A stretch of 64,000 bases of DNA, from NCBI GenBank assembly GCA_037957365.1, contig JARHVA010008427.1, forward strand, positions 382,001-446,000. Direction: 5' to 3'. The notes beneath the pieces are model-generated. The model was given only the letters and a program-made list of their open reading frames with translations. It was not told where the DNA came from and did not search any database. The stretch is from Torreya grandis (taxonomy: Eukaryota; Streptophyta; Pinopsida; Cupressales; Taxaceae). The position numbers and the translations under genes are program-made. Shown in pieces: positions 11,105-21,560 of the stretch (the stretch's first letter is position 1; every line of letters starts with the position of its first letter).

Positions 11105-11815
11105 TTTCCCTTTATGGGAGAACTACATTGGCCTAAGGCCCTTAAAATAGGGGCTATGTAGGCAGCACTCAGTTGACATGGGGTCTTCTGAGGTTAGCTT
11201 GGCCATTCATTCATTCATCTACATGATGGACCAACCATTTAACCTTTAACCATGACCTAACCTAATCAAACTCAATTCATAACCTACCCTCTTCTTCCCT
11301 TTTGGGAGAACTACATTGGCCTGAGGCCCTTAAAATAGGGGCTATGTAGGCAACACTTAGTTGACATCGGGTCTTCTGAGGTTAGCTCGGCCATTCATTT
11401 GTTCGTCTACCTGATGGACCAACCATATAACCTTCAACCATGACTTAACCTAGTCAAAACCAATCCATAATCTACCCTCTTCTTCCCTTTTGGGGAGAAC
11501 TACATTGGCTTGAGGCCCTTAAAATAGAGGCTATGTAGGCAACACTCAGTTGACATGGGGCCTTCTGAGGTTATCTTGGCCATTCGCTCATTCATCTACC
11601 TGATGGACCAACCATATAACCTTTAACCATGACCTAACCTAGTCAAAACCAATCCATAATCTACCCTCTTCTTCCCTTTTGGGGAGAACTACATTGGCTT
11701 GAGGCCCTTAAAATAGGGGCTATGTAGGTAGCACTCAGTTGACATGGGGTCTTCTGAGGTTAGCTTGGCCATTCATTCATCCGTCTACCTAATGGACCAA
11801 CTATCTAAACTAGCC
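11105..11815. repeat. 189-bp tandem array, about 3.7 copies
   Basis: The block GGGAGAACTACATTGG starts at 11116, 11304, 11493 and 11682, giving periods of 188, 189 and 189 bp. Units share AGGCCCTTAAAATAGGGGC and CTTCTGAGGTTAGCT, and are clearly more than 85% alike by eye. The last unit decays after about 11815. Confidence 0.95.
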
Positions 11816-11883
11816 CAAAATCATGACCAAACAATCAGCCTTGACAATGTAGAAGTCATCTTAGACTTCTCATGGGGCACATT

Positions 11884-11983
11884 GGAGATCACATATATCT
11901 CCCTAACCATAACAAACAACACTTGAGATCACTTATATCTCAGCCTGACTTGACCAATGACCTTGGAGATCGTGACTATCTCC
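11884..11983. repeat. Three GGAGAT...ATCTCC inverted repeats in a row
   Basis: Near-palindromes GGAGATCACATATATCTCC (11884-11902), GAGATCACTTATATCTC (11925-11941) and GGAGATCGTGACTATCTCC (11965-11983) follow each other. Each could form a six-base stem. Confidence 0.75.
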
Positions 11984-12190
11984 TCAGACCATGACCACTT
12001 TTGAGACAACTTTGCCTTGGTTGTTTTGATTGCATATATGCTACCTCATGAATAGTTAGCAAATTATATGCACCCCACATTATGCCCCTCACACATATTG
12101 TCAGATCGTGACCAAGTTGATCCCTAATATTTGTGACATTTTCATGTTTTCTAGGAGCACTTCCTAGCCTGAGATACTTAGAACATGACG

Positions 12191-12368
12191 ACCATTAGAG
12201 CTATAGCTTTGATCGATTAACCCAATCAGCTACCACTAATAAGTTGGGGACTGATTACTTCAATTTTAGTGCTCCTCAACCATTAGAGTTATAGCTTTGA
12301 TCATTTAACCCAATCAACTACCACTAATAAGCTAGGGACCGGTTACTTTGATTTTAGTGCTCCTTGAC
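12191..12368. repeat. 88-bp tandem duplication
   Basis: The unit begins ACCATTAGAG at 12191 and again at 12279 and ends with TTTTAGTGCTCCT. The two copies differ at roughly ten positions. Confidence 0.9.
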
Positions 12369-12599
12369 CTTGCCTATGACAATTTGACCTGCCTATCAAG
12401 TGAAGTGGTATATGTGCAATCTCAACTATTACAACATTCACACTCCCACCTCACCTTACCCATCCACTACCTATCAAATTGGCACCCAATTTTGGGTTCC
12501 CTTCTCTTGATTCCCACTTTGAGGGGGAATACCTCATCCCATACTTGGGGCAACCTACATCTATTTTTGTCTTGCAGCTCGTCAGGATAAACCACAAGA

Positions 12600-12613
12600 C
12601 AAAAAGGGGCAAA
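12600..12613 (+). other. G1 polypurine tract
   Basis: The sequence CAAAAAGGGGCAAA abuts TTTAGACACC, which looks like a mutated TG start of the 3' LTR. This purine run is the expected plus-strand primer and supports the long (1.35-kb) LTR rather than one starting at 13602. Confidence 0.7.
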
Positions 12614-13967
12614 TTTAGACACCAATATTGTGTCAACTCCCCCTTGGTCCATTTCTAACACATTAACACTCCTAACTCTCACTTGAACCCTTTTTAACTT
12701 GGACACCTCACTTAGACACCTCACTCTAAGACCATTTCTTACCCTATGAGTCACCCTAAGACTAAGTCTTCTAAATCCTAACTACCCATGACCTTTTCTC
12801 ACTCTCTAACTAACTCTCGTGCCTCATAAACTTGTGTTTTGACCATTCTCCAATAGAAAAGGCACTTGTTAGATGGAGAAATGGGCCAAGATCTCCCTTT
12901 TACCTATTCTCCCTCCACTTACGTCGTTCAACTGTCGGTCAATGCCAGCGGGATTGCCGATGTCAGTTACATAAGCCTGGCTCTAACCTTGAGCTTGGCC
13001 CCCAGCCTCTTTGACATCGATGCACACACTCTAATCTCAAGCATTAGAACTCAACTATCATCCTCCCAGGTATTGAAGTTTTTCACAAGTCATTCTAGAG
13101 ATTGGATTGAAACACTGTACGAGGACCTCAACATCAGCCACAATGGGAACAAGCATCCTGACACCTCTGGTTCTTCATCTAATAGAGCTAAGTATTTTGG
13201 TCTCCATTTCAAAGTTTTAGAATATGTTGTTAATTGGTTTTCATTTATTATTTCTAAATAATATCAAAGAGACCCGACTTCTTTCGTGGAAGGTCTGAAA
13301 AGCCTTCCTCTTATTCCCACCTCCTTTTACACACCAACCCTTGACCTTTACCCTTCTTCAGACCCTATTCACCTTCTTGCAACTATGCACAAACCTTTAA
13401 ACTCCCAGAGTCCTCTGTCCACCACAAAAATACCTTGAAACTCATCTAAAAGCCCACTGCCCCTACTGACATCTGTAGTCTAACTGATGTCAGCACCATT
13501 TACCTACCGACATCGGTAGCCTAACTGACGTCAGCGACTGTGCAAACCAAAAAACTTATCCAAATAGCCCAAAGACCAGACAAAACCTTTGACCAATTTT
13601 TTGTAGCACTCTAAGACACACAGACTATAGGGAATAGGTACACAACATTCTACCTTTCCATTTCTTTAAATCTTTTATCATTCCTTTCTATACAACACTC
13701 TTTTCTTTAAATAGTGGACTGTCATCCCTTATGGAGCTTTACGCTTTCGAGACTGAGCGTGTAGCTTGGCAGTCCACCATATCTTATTCTAACATCTTAT
13801 ATGTTTAAGTCTTATTCTTTCTACAGGTGTTTCCTCCATAGCCAAAGAGGAGGTCTCACAATGCTTGGATATGTTGCACAACTTAATTCGGGTAATGTCA
13901 AATCCCTAACCTTTAACCTTAGTTTCTTATTTCTTCTAAATGTAATTAGCAAAAACTTAGAGAAACA
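12614..13967 (+). repeat. G1 3' LTR, about 1354 bp
   Basis: The start is set by the polypurine tract and the end by alignment with the 5' LTR end at 4263 (AGAGAAACA). It contains palindrome copies at 12956-12967, 13506-13517 (ACCGACATCGGT) and 13523-13534, the last holding a perfect TGACGTCA. The five bases after it, GGTAG, are the expected target duplication, but the partner is outside the window. Confidence 0.78.
13706..13714 (+). promoter_or_regulatory. Possible TATA-type box in the G1 LTR
   Basis: TTTAAATAG lies in a stretch unusually well conserved between the two LTRs (also at 4002-4010), in a reasonable position for an LTR promoter. There is no direct evidence of transcription. Confidence 0.3.
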
Positions 13968-15149
13968 GGTAGCTTCCACTTAACTCACAAAGGACACATG
14001 GTGGCTTTCACTATTCTAAGAAACAAAGTGAAATGAGGCTCACAAGATGACACTTGGTAGCATCCACCAAGTTTTGTCAGGTTTTTGCTCACTGCCCTCC
14101 GCAAGGGTTCTAGGCCTTGGTTCACCACCCTCCACAAGGGTATCTGATCCTTTGGCTTTGGGGCAACCCCTTGAACCTACCAATTAAAACAACCAATTGA
14201 ACCAACTTTGGTTCAATGGTTTAATGGTTCATTCTCTTTATCCGCTTGAACTAAGATTCTTTGAAACAAGCCTTGTTTAAGTTGTTGAACCTTTGAACCA
14301 AAGTGGTTCAATGGTTCAATGGTTCAATCGGTTCATCCTTCTTATTTGGCTAAGTCCTTTTTATATTTTTGAACCAAATGTGTTGAACCATTTGGTTGTT
14401 GAACCTGTTGAACCATTGAACCCGTTGAACCTTTGAACCAAAGTGGTTCAATGGTTTAATGCATCAAAAACTTGTTCTTTTGATTGAACTTGCCTGTAGA
14501 AGCCTTTGAACCTATTGAAGCTTGAAGCAATTAAACTCTTGCTACTGATGCTAAACCTTTGAACTTGTTAAACCTATTGAACCAAAATGGTTTAAGTGTC
14601 AATGGTTTAATCCTTGCTTAGAAGCTTATCGATGAACTCTTTTGGTTGAACCTAGTCATTAAACCAACTTTGAAATTGCCTAAGTGTTGAGAGCTTGCTT
14701 ATTTCTTATAGAGTCTATAAAAATCAACCTATGAAGCTCATTGAACTTGGCCTATAGAGTTTATAGATTTTATTTTCCTGTTGAGTCTGTAGATTTCTCT
14801 TCCTACTGAGTTTGTAGATTCAAGCTTGTAGAGTCTGTAGATTCAAGCCTGTAAAGTCCGTAGATTTTGTGAGAAGCTTGAAAAATGAGGAATTTGAATG
14901 CCCAAAACAAATTTTGAAAAGGGAAGAGACAATTTTGGTCTGAGGAACCAAAATAGTTCACATATTGTCCCAAAAGATGAGAAGTGTGTTTTTGGGGACA
15001 ACACATAACATAGTGGAACACATTGAAACGAATTGTGCTCATTTATATTAGCCTTGAACATCTTCTAGAAGTAGATATAAAAAATTAAAATAGTGCATAC
15101 ATAAGATAACAACTCAAACCAAAGTATAAGGAATCCACGTACTTATCTA
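13968..15149. other. Spacer with GGTTCAA hairpin repeats, no gene
   Basis: No coding region is recognisable. From 14170 to 14660 the sequence is dominated by TTGAACC and GGTTCAATGG words. Hairpins include TGAACCAACTTTGGTTCA (14198-14215) and TGAACCAAAGTGGTTCA (14294-14310, again at 14434-14450). From about 14709 to 14867 the word GAGTCTGTAGATT recurs four or five times. The minus-strand open frames at 14803-15061 are chance frames here. Confidence 0.6.
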
Positions 15150-15990
15150 ATCTTGGAAACCTATGAATTCTCATATGAGAGTGACAATGATCATGATGAC
15201 AACCTATATGAGGTTCACACATTCAAATAGTTCCAAAGAGGGAAAAAATACATGTTGAAGAGTAAATTACAAAATCCATTAGCAAAATCTACTCCTCCCA
15301 ACAACACTCAGGTCCCACTTGATGATAATGTAAACAACAAACTATTTCTGCCTAAAGGATCTAATGCATCCTATCAACCAAAGAATAACAATATATTCCT
15401 ACAATCTGAAAAACCCTTGGAAAAAACATGAATACAACATTGTTGAAGACCTAAATAAAATGAATGATAATATAACCATGTTTTATTTACTCCAACTATT
15501 GAATCAGAAAGGTATGCCATTAAATATTTATCTACTCCTAAAGGGAATGAAACCAATAGAGTAATTGATGCACATGTCATTTACAAAGAAAATATTGAAA
15601 CTCCTCATTTTATCTTAACAATATGCATTTTTGGTAAAATATTACCCAATTATTTGGTGAATTCAAGTGTTTTAGGTAATGTAATAACTTACTCAATTTT
15701 TTAGAAGTTGAATTAACTCCTACTAAGTCAATTAGGAAGGTAATTATACAAGTTAGAGGTCAAGATGATTGGTGAGATAAATCACCTCCATATTTAGTTG
15801 GATTTTAATTAGAGAGTGCAAAAAATCATTAAATTTAGGTTGTGGATTTACTAGATGCATATGGTATGCTTATTAGTAGAGATTAGTACAAAATGTTAAA
15901 TGAATATATGGAAACTGATGTATCCCATATGTGGCTCTCATGGCATGGTGTACCAAATTATATTTTAATTGAGTGAGAGCCAAAAATGAT
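15150..15990 (+). pseudogene. Gypsy A protease region
   Basis: An open stretch EYNIVEDLNKMNDNITMFYL (from about 15427) precedes a degenerate retropepsin. ICIFGKILPNYLVNSSV (about 15624-15673) stands at the active-site position, with the catalytic D-S-G/D-T-G replaced by N-S-S. Further on VVDLLDAYGMLISRD (about 15838-15885) and TDVSHMWLSWHGVPNYI (about 15916-15966) match the conserved C-terminal flap/end region of this gypsy protease group. Four or more stops interrupt it. The protease would cut the Gag-Pol polyprotein. The catalytic Asp is lost, so it is inactive. Confidence 0.82.
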
Positions 15991-16525
15991 ACCTATAATC
16001 GTAGAGTTTAACAAGATGAATGTGATCATGTATGAGGAGTCTAAACTTAGGGTCTACATGCTTAAGATTAAATTGAAAGCTCATGAAAATTTTACTATCA
16101 ACATTTTGACTATGCAAGAGAATTTAGAGATTGAAGGGCTTGATAATATAGATGGGGAGGATATCCTCTATGCACTTCACATACCTTAGTTACATATTTT
16201 TCCATAGAATATGAATATTCAAAAAGTGTTGATACACCTCTAAAACATAGCAATTTAATGTTTATTTTATCATAGAGAATAATCAAAATTGAAATCAACA
16301 AGTTAAAGCATAGTGGTCTTAGTGAAAATAAGGAATTTACATGTCATTTGGATGAAAATATTTATATTTTAACTAGCCCAATGTCTAATTCTACCATTGA
16401 ATTCCACACTAAGGGTTCATTTTCAATAAAAGATAAGAGTGCATGCATTCTTTATGTTGATAAAAATTATAAAGAGGTCAATGTTTAAACAACACCTACC
16501 TCTCAGACTTCATTACAATTAGATG
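15991..16525 (+). pseudogene. Gypsy A linker between protease and RNase H-like domain
   Basis: A 67-codon open frame (15986-16189) and following closed frames fill the space between protease and RNase H-like domain. Acidic residues are common (IEGLDNIDGEDILYAL). I recognise no domain; the position alone suggests polyprotein spacer. Confidence 0.5.
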
Positions 16526-16905
16526 AAGATCATTTGTGGACTTTGAACTTTTATGGCTCTAAGACTAACAGTGGGTATGGATCTAACATTGAATTTATTA
16601 ACCTAAGAGTAAAATATTATATAAATACATTTAGGATACAATTTGATTTCATAAAAAAATGTGGTTAAATATGAAGTTTTGGTTCATAACCTTTAGTTTG
16701 CTCTCAAGAGGAAATCCAAGAATCTAAAGGTGATAGGTGACTTATATCTGGTGCTTAAGCAAGTTAGAAGCCATTATGTTTGTAATTTCAAGTTATCACC
16801 TAGGTATTATATTTTTGTATGGAATATAATAGAATACTTTGATGGATTAAATATATAGATGATACCTCATATAATAAATCACATAGTGAATTCATTGGAA
16901 ATGAC
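16526..16905 (+). pseudogene. Gypsy A RNase H-like domain located upstream of RT
   Basis: Translation gives LWTLNFYGSKTNSGYG (from 16534), then VVKYEVLVHNLQFAL, then LKVIGDLYLVLKQVRS (16719-16766), followed by a helix-like stretch ending near NHIVNSL. This is the pattern of an RNase H fold: first strand with a catalytic Asp (here Y in N-F-Y-G-S), the helix with the catalytic Glu, and the G-D-S motif (here G-D-L). All catalytic acids except the G-D Asp appear lost or shifted, so it is dead. The notable feature is the position: it lies before the RT, which resumes only at 27275 across Copia-2. Element B shows the same order, so this is element architecture and not rearrangement. Confidence 0.8.
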
Positions 16906-17370
16906 AACAAACACTTTGGAACTAATTGTTGACTCCAGATTGAAGATATCATCAATGGAGTTAGCCTCTATTTATTGTGTTCTAAATAATGCAAATAATT
17001 TCTAGGTATTTAAAAAATATCAAAATATTATTTAATTCATCATGAACAAAGATGTATTTGAATATCAAATCATTTATGAAGAAGATAGAGAGAAATTTGA
17101 GTTAGATGATGGAGGGATAAATTTGAAAAGAAACAACGTACTAAATGGTAAGGTATCACTGGATTGGTGGTTTGGCATGTACTACCAAGATCAAAAGGAG
17201 AAAATAATCCCTACCAAAGGTATGTTACATGATTATTACAATGTGGGCAATGGTGGTGACTCAAAAAATGTGCTTTTAAGCACAACTTGCATTAAAAATG
17301 AAAAATAAGGGATTACAAAATCACTAAAATACTTTGAAGATGTTATATCATGGATATATGAATACCTAAA
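16906..17370 (+). pseudogene. Gypsy A linker leading to RT
   Basis: An 88-codon open frame (17042-17308) contains LKRNNVLNGKVSLDWWF, KIIPTKGMLHDYYNVGNGGD and, past a stop, KYFEDVISWIYEYLKV up to 17370, where Copia-2 begins. The 'fe-D-v-f-a-W-x-Y-x-d-L' pattern is the conserved run-in just before gypsy RT. The partner sequence resumes at 27270. Confidence 0.72.
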
Positions 17371-17375
17371 GGTGT

Positions 17376-19281
17376 TGGAGGTACAATCACTAAGAGGGGG
17401 GTGAATTAGTGATGTAAGATAATTCAAAATTTAATTTCAATCCTTTAAAAATATTAATCAATGACTAAAAAAATTCATACAACATATAAGATGTTCATAA
17501 CAATGAATAAGAAAGATGATGTAATATCATACACATAACTTCAGATCTACGTGGGAAACCATCTTGGGGAATAAAAACCACTCTCAAGCCTAAAACCACA
17601 TGGACTACTTGTCCTATAAGATGATCACAAATATGAGACATGTTAGTGAATCACCCACTTCATAAGGATCACCCACCCCTAATTATGAATAAGCACCCAC
17701 TTTTTTTAGATGTTGATCACCCACACAACACCTTATAAAATCAATAAATCTAGAATTTTGATTGTAGATCAATATAATTGGAGAAATAATGTTTAACACC
17801 TCTCTTTAAACTCATAACACATATTCAAACTTGATCATACAATCAATTCATCTAACACCTCTTTTGGATCTCTCTAATCTTCTTTGCTCATCATCAATAT
17901 GCTCTGCACTTTAGTCCATCCACTAAGCACACTCCCTCTAATCTTTTTCCTTTATCTCTATCTTCTACTTTCTCAATTCATGCACATTAAAGTCTATAAA
18001 CCATTACCTTTGTCTCTATTATTTATAGATTATTCATACACATTAACTTCTAGGTTGGCTATAATACTTGCCGTAACCCTTAAGAACATATGATCAATTT
18101 TAACTATATGGGTCCACTCCATATAATCTCCAATACATATTCATGTGAATTATCCCACCAAAACACCCTTATATTAAAGCACAAATGCTTGAAAAATATT
18201 TTGTACATAGTAGCACCATGAATGAACAAATAGTCAACTTTTAAGTTCCATAACTCTAACTATACAAACATTTATACCTTCTAACTAGATTCATTATATA
18301 CACTTGAAGTCCTCTACAACTTTGATTTTTATTACATCAATAAATTTGTCCTAGATCAAAATATATATCCCAAAAATTGAGAACTATTATTATTTACAAA
18401 TTTAAATATTTAAATTCCAATGATCACTATATAGACACTAAACATTGAGCATCTTAACGTCATCTCATGATTTTTGGCAACTATGGAAAAATATGCAATG
18501 TCGATCTCCTCTGAGTAGATCGATCTTTATCTTGTAATGATCATTGTTGATATTAGATTAAATATCCCTCAATTATGCCACTTGGTAGCTCTATGTGCCT
18601 TTTACACATTTGAATTTTTACTTGACCCATACCATTGGTCTTTATTAGTATGAATGCCCATAAACTATTGATCTTATATCAACTCAATAAGATAGTGACA
18701 CTTGTCACCAGCATGTGAAATATTAAATTATTTGACATTTTGACTAAATACGCACCATAAGATCAATATCTAGATGATGAATTCTCATCATTAGATTAAA
18801 TTACTAATGACCTCAGACTTCAATATAGTTAAACTTGATAGTCTCTAGCTCAACATAGTTTGTAAGAGAAACTTTTTAGGTTTATAACTTGATCTATAAA
18901 ACACTTCAAGAGTCCAAATTTTTAGGATACCTTCTTGAAACTTTAGACAAAATCTCTATGAAGTACTTTGACCTTGGTTATCTTTTTGAGAACTTTAAAT
19001 AAATACACAAACTTATTGGTTCTATCATATCTATATGACATGAAGTGACAATCTAGCTTCTCTTAAGCTAGAAGATGTATGTTTCTCACTTTAAATGGTC
19101 AAGTGACATACCAAAACTTCATCAAGACATATATGGATGACTAACAACTTCTTTATCTTTACAAACCTACAAATGTGTCATATCTCTCTAAACCATCAAT
19201 CTGATCACTTTGTCATTAATGAATTAGTACCACATGCTCTCTTTGGCATCAATGATAATCAAACATAAATGACTATTCTCA
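17376..19281 (-). repeat. Copia-2 3' LTR, 1906 bp
   Basis: It runs in plus sense from TGGAGGTACAATCAC to GACTATTCTCA and matches 23803-27263 outside the insertion. The opposite LTR has about 160 extra bases at 25910-26070 that are absent here, with TTAA at both edges, so this copy probably suffered a deletion. Confidence 0.92.
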
Positions 19282-20009
19282 AAAATATTCCCCTTTGTGT
19301 TTGATGGTAAAAACACCCTCAGAATGACTTCTTGCTTATTTGAATTGAGCTCCTTCACTCTGATATTTCTCCCCCTTTGACATTAATGACAAAGGGTCTC
19401 TTCCTCAACATGTTAACAATCATTCCTTAACATCATGTATGTATTCAAATATTATTTAAGATGCTTAGGATACTTACATACTTTTAATAAAATGAATAAA
19501 TTACTCCTCCTTTAACATGCACCAATCTGAACTTGGACTTCTATGATCCTTAAACCTGACAAACTAATCATAGAGCTTTGAAATCTCCCATTAACATCAA
19601 CCTCCATCTCATGTAATCTATTCTTTGATATACACCAATCTAAACTTGGGATTTTCAAATCCTTAGACTTGTCTACCTTCATAACTATCAATCTATCTTT
19701 GTATATGCATGAGGATTCAATACTTTGTCAAAATACATGACTTAGTTTGATCAAGTAATCATGTCAATCTTATTGAATTTAAAACTATATAATACATATT
19801 TATATTTATATCATGACTGAAGAATCTTCACATATGTTCCCCCTCACATCATGCAAAACTTCTTCAAGCCACATAAGATAATTGAGTTAGCTCCCCTTTA
19901 GCCAAACATATCTTCAAAAGATATTATTATTCTAGAAATACTTATCCTTATCTTTACTGATTAACCTCTTGAACCATCATCAAAGATTATTTAACTTACT
20001 CAAATTCAT
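19282..20009 (-). other. Copia-2 polypurine tract and 3' untranslated region
   Basis: Next to the LTR the minus strand reads CACAAAGGGGAATATTTT. A second purine run, TGTCAAAGGGGGAGAAATATC, lies at about 19366-19392. No gene is seen in the remaining 600 bp. Confidence 0.75.
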
Positions 20010-20774
20010 TATAATTATTCATATACAAGGAGGTGACTCCCATGCTTTGTCTTAGATACTCAAATGTGGCCTTTGTCAATTGTTTTTTCATAATGTCTAC
20101 ATGTTGTTCTTTTGTAAACACATATTCTAATTTAACAATTTGATTACTTACTTATTCTCTTAAGAAATGATATCTAATAGGAATATGATTGGTATTTTAG
20201 TACATAACAAAATTATTAGAGATACTAATTGCACTAGTATTATCACAATTGATATGACAAGTTCAATTTTATCTTACCTTATAATCTTTCAAGGTTTGCT
20301 TCATCCACATTACCTGAGTACAATAAGAAGTAGAAGCTATATACTTAGCTTCTATAGTTGATAAATATATATAGGCTTTCTTTTTACTTATCAAAGATAA
20401 AAATCATTCACCCATGAAGAAGATACCACCACTGGTACTCCTATCATCTATACATCCTATCCAATTTGCATTAGTGTATGTCTTTAGAGTAAATTATTTA
20501 TTCCTAGGGTACCATAACCATACTCTATTATGATTTTGAGATATCTTAATATAATTTTGATTAATTTAAATTGATATTCTCTAGGATCATCTTGAAACCT
20601 TCCTACAAGTCCCACTGCTTTCTTGATATCAAGCCTAGAAGCAATAGAGTATAAGAGACTTTTAACCATGGATCTATATAAAGTTTGATCAAATTTTGTT
20701 GGGTCATCTTGTTTACTAATGATCATTAGAGTAATCATTATCTTACAATCCAACATGTCAAACTTTCTTAGCAT
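20010..20774 (-). pseudogene. Copia-2 RNase H
   Basis: The 96-codon frame 20774-20484 covers the RT thumb/connection: LRKFDMLDCKI, DQTLYRSMVKSLLYSIASR, VGLVGRFQDDP and IILRYLKIII. Below 20480 the translation continues with ANWIGCIDDRSTSGGIFF, LSTIEAKYIASTSYC, CDNTSAI and the end of the domain near 20010, passing several stops. The D-E-D pattern is visible as A-N-W-x-G-C (first Asp replaced by N), S-T-I-E-A-K-Y and I-N-C-D-N. It would degrade the RNA of RNA:DNA hybrids in reverse transcription. Confidence 0.9.
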
Positions 20775-21560
20775 ATCTTTGATGTATTTTGTTTTTTAAA
20801 TGAATATCCCTTAATTAAGTTGGTTAATTTGTAATCCTAAGAAGAAAGAAAGTTCTCCCAGTATTGAAATTTCAAACTCAGTCTTCATAGCATCTAAAAA
20901 CTCTCTAGTCATGTTGTCATTATTAGAACCAAATATTATATCATCAACATAGAGTAATACTAGTAATTGATGAGTCACATTTGTCTTGATATATAAATTA
21001 CTATCAACTATCCCTCTTTTGAAGCCTTGGCTCAATAGATACATGCATAATCTATCATGCCAAGATCTAAGAGCTTGTTTAAGACCATATAAAGCCTTAT
21101 TTAGTTTGTAAACATAGTCCTAATTAATTTTCATTAAAAAAACTTTAGGTGGCTTAATATAAACTTTATCATCTAAGTTGTCTTTCAAAAAAGTAGATTT
21201 CACATCCATTTGGTAAACTTTGAAACCTTTGAAGCTTGCATATGATATAAAAAGTATAATTTCTTCCATTCTTGCTACATTATAAAATTTCTCATCAAAG
21301 TATATCCCTTCAACTTTAGCATATCCTTTACACACCATTCTAGCCTTATTTTTTGTGACCTCTCCTTTCTCATTCATCTTGTTTCTGAAAACCCACTTAG
21401 TTCTTATCACATTTTTATATTTTAGCCTAAGAACCAAATTCCATGTTTAATTTTTTTCTATTTGATAAATTTCCTCCTTTATGGAAAATGTAAAATTGTC
21501 ATCTTTTCTAGCTTTTATGAAAGTTTTGGGTTCAATCTTTTATAACAAAGTTGTGTCTTG
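20775..21560 (-). pseudogene. Copia-2 reverse transcriptase
   Basis: Two frames (21437-21120 and 21044-20811, minus) cover the copia RT. The first holds RTKWVFRNKMNEKGEV, KARMVCKGYAK and FKVYQMDVKSTFL, the catalytic Asp of motif A being present in Q-M-D-V. The second holds LLYVDDIIFGSN at about 20960-20925, with the YVDD catalytic box intact, and then MKTEFEISILGELSFFLGLQI. The frame is broken near 21050-21120. Upstream, PKTFIKARKDDNF at about 21530 marks its start. The enzyme would copy element RNA into DNA. Confidence 0.93.

Larger units (their letters stand above)
9966..12613 (+). other. G1 3' untranslated region rich in tandem repeats
   Basis: This 2.65-kb stretch between integrase and the polypurine tract has no supported gene. 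It holds at least five different short repeat systems, listed separately. Large repeat-bearing 3' regions are typical of the Tat/Ogre group of gypsy elements. Open frames at 11744-11926 and 12348-12754 are chance frames in repeats. Confidence 0.7.
3892..13967 (+). mobile_element. G1, non-autonomous Ty3/gypsy element
   Basis: The structure on the plus strand is: end of the 5' LTR (3892-4263), primer site, leader, gag-like gene, long proline-rich frame, integrase fragments, a 2.6-kb repeat-rich 3' region, polypurine tract and 3' LTR (12614-13967). The start of the 5' LTR is displaced to the left by the Copia-1 insertion and lies outside the window. RT and RNase H are absent and protease is not recognisable, so the element could only have moved with enzymes from relatives. 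The 366 LTR bases that can be compared show about 34 differences by eye, near 9%, older than Copia-1. The family looks like the large non-chromovirus Tat/Ogre/Athila type from its integrase style; the lineage is inferred. Confidence 0.85.

Noticed and set aside
12451..13261. Several open frames of 60-131 codons in the G1 LTR and the sequence just before it
   Set aside because: They overlap on both strands in LTR and polypurine sequence and match no domain.
13602..13967. Treating this 366-bp repeat as the whole G1 LTR
   Set aside because: There is no polypurine tract before 13602, whereas CAAAAAGGGGCAAA precedes 12614; the short match on the left is explained by the Copia-1 insertion cutting the 5' LTR.
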